Shown one piece after another: positions 14,498 to 16,399 of a stretch of DNA of 16,399 nt (the first letter of the stretch is position 1; every line of letters starts with the position of its first letter). The notes under the pieces were generated by a model. That model searched no databases, had not been told where the DNA came from, and saw only the letters and a list, made by a program, of their open reading frames with translations. The stretch covers positions 1 through 16,399 of the forward strand of contig NZ_CALIBF010000123.1 in the NCBI RefSeq assembly GCF_938045465.1, given 5' to 3'. The stretch comes from an uncultured Campylobacter sp. GTDB taxonomy: Bacteria > Campylobacterota > Campylobacteria > Campylobacterales > Campylobacteraceae. The position numbers and the translations under genes were made by a program.

Positions 14498-15676
14498 ATG
14501 AAATTTTTACCGCTGCTACTTTGCGCCTGCTTCATCTATGCCGGCAACGGCGTTGCAATACCTAGTGACGCTGTGGGCATAGATGCGCCTGCAAAGATCA
14601 AACACGCTAGATTCATACTAGAGCTTGACGCAAATGTCGCAGTGCTAAAAAATCTAAACGGCGAAATTTACGCAGGGCTTGACAACGGAAAGCTCTATAA
14701 AATCACCATTAACTCCGCGGAGAATTCCGCGCGAAATTCTGCCGCCGGACAAAATTTCGCAGATCAAAATTCCACCGCAAGCACAAATTCTGATGCAGCG
14801 CAGAATTTCAATGCAAAAGCGAGCGTAAATTCCGCAGCGGCAAATTCTACGGCGCAAAATTCTGCCGAGAATTCTACGGCATTAAATTCCGCTCAAAATT
14901 CCATCTCAAATTCCGTGCCGGACGCAATCTCCAAGACGCTAATTTTCGCCCTGCCCTCGTCCAAAAATTACCTAGACGAGCCGATGGGCGCTACCATATT
15001 CGACGTCGATAAACTAGGCGAGAAATACGCATTTTTGTATAACGGCGACGCGTTTGAAAAGATGCTGGGCGTGTTTGCGAGCGGCAAGATCACGCACTAC
15101 AAGTTGCCGATGACGGGGATCAAAAACGTCTATTTCTACGACGAAAATACCGTGATTTTGCTAGGTCTTGGTAGCGAAATTTTATACTTCGACCTGTCTA
15201 GCGGCAAGGTAAGCTTTGAGCAAAAGCTCACCATCGCGTCTTTGGGCGGCAGCGCATACGACCGCTCCACCGAAACGCTGCTAATCTCGTGCGAAGGCGG
15301 TATCGTGTTTTATTTCGACGCGAAAGCGAAAAAGCTTATGAGCCAAAAGTCCCTGCACAAGGACGGAATCTACTCCGTGGCACTACTTGGCGATCGCATG
15401 ATGAGCGGCTCGAACGACAAAGAAAGATCGTGCTACTACGAAAACGGCGATTTTAGCAAATTCTATAATGCCCATTTTGCAGTTTTTGCCGTGGCGCTAA
15501 GCCCCGAGCTAGGCGCTTTTACCGTTAATAACGGCGTGCGCGTAATCGATAAAGCAGGCGAGATCATTCGCAGCATCGAGCTAGATAACGATATCATTAA
15601 CTATCTGCTTTTCGAAGGAGATTATCTCGTGGGCTCGGGATACAATAGATATATCTACTTTTGGGGGCTAAAATGA
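14498..15676 (+). CDS. napL: NapL, periplasmic WD40-like protein of the nap operon
   Basis: NapL occurs in epsilonproteobacterial nap operons and supports full nitrate reductase activity in an unclear way. 392 residues. The start MKFLPLLLCACFIYAG looks like a Sec signal peptide, possibly a lipoprotein by Cys9 or Cys11, though a proper lipobox is not seen. The remainder shows beta-propeller-like strands: GEIYAGLDNGKLYKI, LLISCEGGIVFYFDAK, DRMMSGSNDKERSCYYENG and DYLVGSGYNRYIYFWGLK. Residues about 71-140 are an Asn/Ser/Ala-rich low-complexity stretch that breaks the first blade region; I take it as an insertion relative to normal NapL. TAAGGAG five bases upstream of the ATG is a strong ribosome binding site. 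The TGA overlaps the napD start (ATGA). Family call comes mainly from operon position plus the propeller pattern. Confidence 0.85.
   Translation: MKFLPLLLCACFIYAGNGVAIPSDAVGIDAPAKIKHARFILELDANVAVLKNLNGEIYAGLDNGKLYKITINSAENSARNSAAGQNFADQNSTASTNSDAAQNFNAKASVNSAAANSTAQNSAENSTALNSAQNSISNSVPDAISKTLIFALPSSKNYLDEPMGATIFDVDKLGEKYAFLYNGDAFEKMLGVFASGKITHYKLPMTGIKNVYFYDENTVILLGLGSEILYFDLSSGKVSFEQKLTIASLGGSAYDRSTETLLISCEGGIVFYFDAKAKKLMSQKSLHKDGIYSVALLGDRMMSGSNDKERSCYYENGDFSKFYNAHFAVFAVALSPELGAFTVNNGVRVIDKAGEIIRSIELDNDIINYLLFEGDYLVGSGYNRYIYFWGLK
14708..14917 (+). repeat. AAATTC-rich low-complexity tract within napL
   Basis: The DNA repeats AAATTC(C/T) or AATTC(C/T) with short GC-rich spacers such as CGCGG and GCAGCG, roughly every 9-24 bases. 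It encodes an Asn-Ser-Ala/Thr-rich stretch without sequence pressure typical of a folded domain. The same words are enriched in the intergenic region near 1100-1390. Confidence 0.6.
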
Positions 15677-16004
15677 ATATTTCAAGCGTCGTGATCTATC
15701 TAAGCGCAAATGCGTAGCGGCGTTTCGTAAGGAGCTGCAAAGTATCGGCGGCTGCGAGTTCGTAGCGTGCGAGGACGGCAAGGCGGTAGCCACGATTAGC
15801 GCGGAGAGCTTCGATGACGAGATCGCCGCATTTCGCGCGATAGAAGCCATAGAGGGCGTAAGCGAGGCGATGATGATCTACTCATACTCCGATCTGGACG
15901 CAGATATCGCCGCGGCAAACTCCGACAACGGCGAGCAGATAATGCGAGAGCTGGACAAAAAAGACCCGAGCCAGATCAAATACGGCGGCAAGGTGCGGAT
16001 CTAA
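15673..16004 (+). pseudogene. napD: napD with an apparent frameshift after residue 14
   Basis: NapD is the cytoplasmic chaperone that binds the Tat signal peptide of NapA. The start (ATG at 15673, overlapping the napL stop in ATGA) gives MNISSVVIYLSANA and then a TAG at 15715. From about 15714 another frame reads VAAFRKELQSIGGCEFVACE and continues EAIEGVSEAMMIYSYSDLD to a TAA at 16002-16004. The two halves together are about 110 residues, the normal NapD length, with the family's beta-alpha-beta pattern. Loss of one base near 15712-15717 (for example a G in GCGTAGCGG) would explain it. It may be a sequencing or assembly error, a real mutation, or recoding; no slippery heptamer is obvious. No internal start with a good ribosome binding site is seen for the second part. 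Confidence 0.82.
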
Positions 16005-16399
16005 ATCGCTGCCGCCGCTCTATTGGTACTTTTCGCTTAAATTTTGTTATTTTTGGCAGTTTCTGCACTACTAGGTAAATTTTCCGTATAAATTTTATCT
16101 GCGCCCAGGGAATTTGAAATTTTCAAACTCATCTTTGTCACTTTTAGCCTGTTTTTGTATCTCTAGCCCGACGCCGCTTTTGCACCCTTAGCCGACTTTT
16201 ATGCTTTTGATCCGCCGCATTGCGTTTAGCCATAAATTTAAATCTACAATTAGACTCTATGACAATACAGAATTTTAAAAGCGACGGACGAATTAAATTT
16301 ATGAAATTTCTGCGCAGCGCTATGCTTTACGTCGCATAAAAAACATGCCGCACCAAAATCAGACGCCGCATAAAAAGATGCCGCGACTGCTATCCGGCG
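16005..16399. other. Non-coding end of the window
   Basis: I see no gene and no strong terminator after napD. The first half is AT-rich with TTTTTGG and AAATTTT runs. The last 70 bases carry two near-copies of GCATAAAAA-N-ATGCCGC. Confidence 0.5.
16334..16384. repeat. Two short direct repeats, GCATAAAAA(A)NATGCCGC
   Basis: GCATAAAAAACATGCCGC at 16334-16351 and GCATAAAAAGATGCCGC at 16368-16384 differ by one base and one indel in the A-run. They are 34 bases apart start to start. The pattern may continue beyond the window edge. Confidence 0.5.

Noticed and set aside
15702..15717. Programmed -1 ribosomal frameshift in napD
   Set aside because: No X-XXY-YYZ slippery heptamer or clear downstream stem is seen at the frame change; a one-base loss is simpler. 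Kept only as a remote option.
16334..16384. CRISPR array at the window end
   Set aside because: Only two short units are seen, with a 16-base gap between them, too short for CRISPR spacers, and no cas gene is present.

Overview
The window reads as chromosome of a member of the Campylobacterota, most likely one of the higher-GC oral Campylobacter species (C. gracilis, C. rectus, C. showae or C. curvus type). This rests on the nap gene order A-G-H-B-L-D, with napL and without napF or napC, on a NapA very close to the Campylobacter form, and on abundant AAATTT-type intergenic sequence between GC-richer genes. The species assignment is inference; no rRNA or tRNA gene is visible.

Layout. 1-909 (+): 3' part of a TupC-like tungstate/molybdate ABC transporter ATPase gene. 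910-1435: non-coding, rich in GGAATT/AAATTCC words. 1436-2761 (-): SufS/CsdA-like cysteine desulfurase. 2910-4367 (-): AT-rich gene for a membrane-anchored ankyrin-repeat protein, out of step with its neighbours. 4368-4761: no gene, one inverted-repeat-bounded segment. 4762-9071 (-): formate dehydrogenase block, in transcription order a selenocysteine-containing fdhA (read through an in-frame UGA), fdhD, a ModE-like regulator and a 62-residue small protein. 9072-9606: AT-rich divergent control region. 9607-16004 (+): periplasmic nitrate reductase operon napAGHBLD, with napD interrupted by an apparent one-base frameshift. 16005-16399: no gene seen.

How the genes fit together. Two molybdo/tungsto-bis-PGD enzymes are encoded back to back: a cytoplasmic FdhF-type formate dehydrogenase and the periplasmic nitrate reductase NapA. 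Their support functions lie close by: metal oxyanion import (TupC), a ModE-type regulator, FdhD to sulfurate the formate dehydrogenase cofactor, and a cysteine desulfurase that could feed sulfur (or selenium) to these steps. Formate is a common electron donor and nitrate an acceptor in campylobacters, so the window resembles a formate/nitrate respiration locus with its cofactor supply. No fdhB or fdhC subunit gene lies next to fdhA, so the electron acceptor of this formate dehydrogenase is open.

Main points for a second look: the UGA/SECIS in fdhA (ordinary gene calling splits it in two), the broken napD, a CRP/FNR-like site centred about 41.5 bp upstream of the predicted napA transcription start, a perfect 9-bp dyad in the fdhA-napA intergenic region, the reversed and internally duplicated architecture of the ModE-like protein, the low-complexity insert in NapL and the compositionally foreign ankyrin gene. 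I did not find a clearly new kind of system; the most unusual content is regulatory and architectural.
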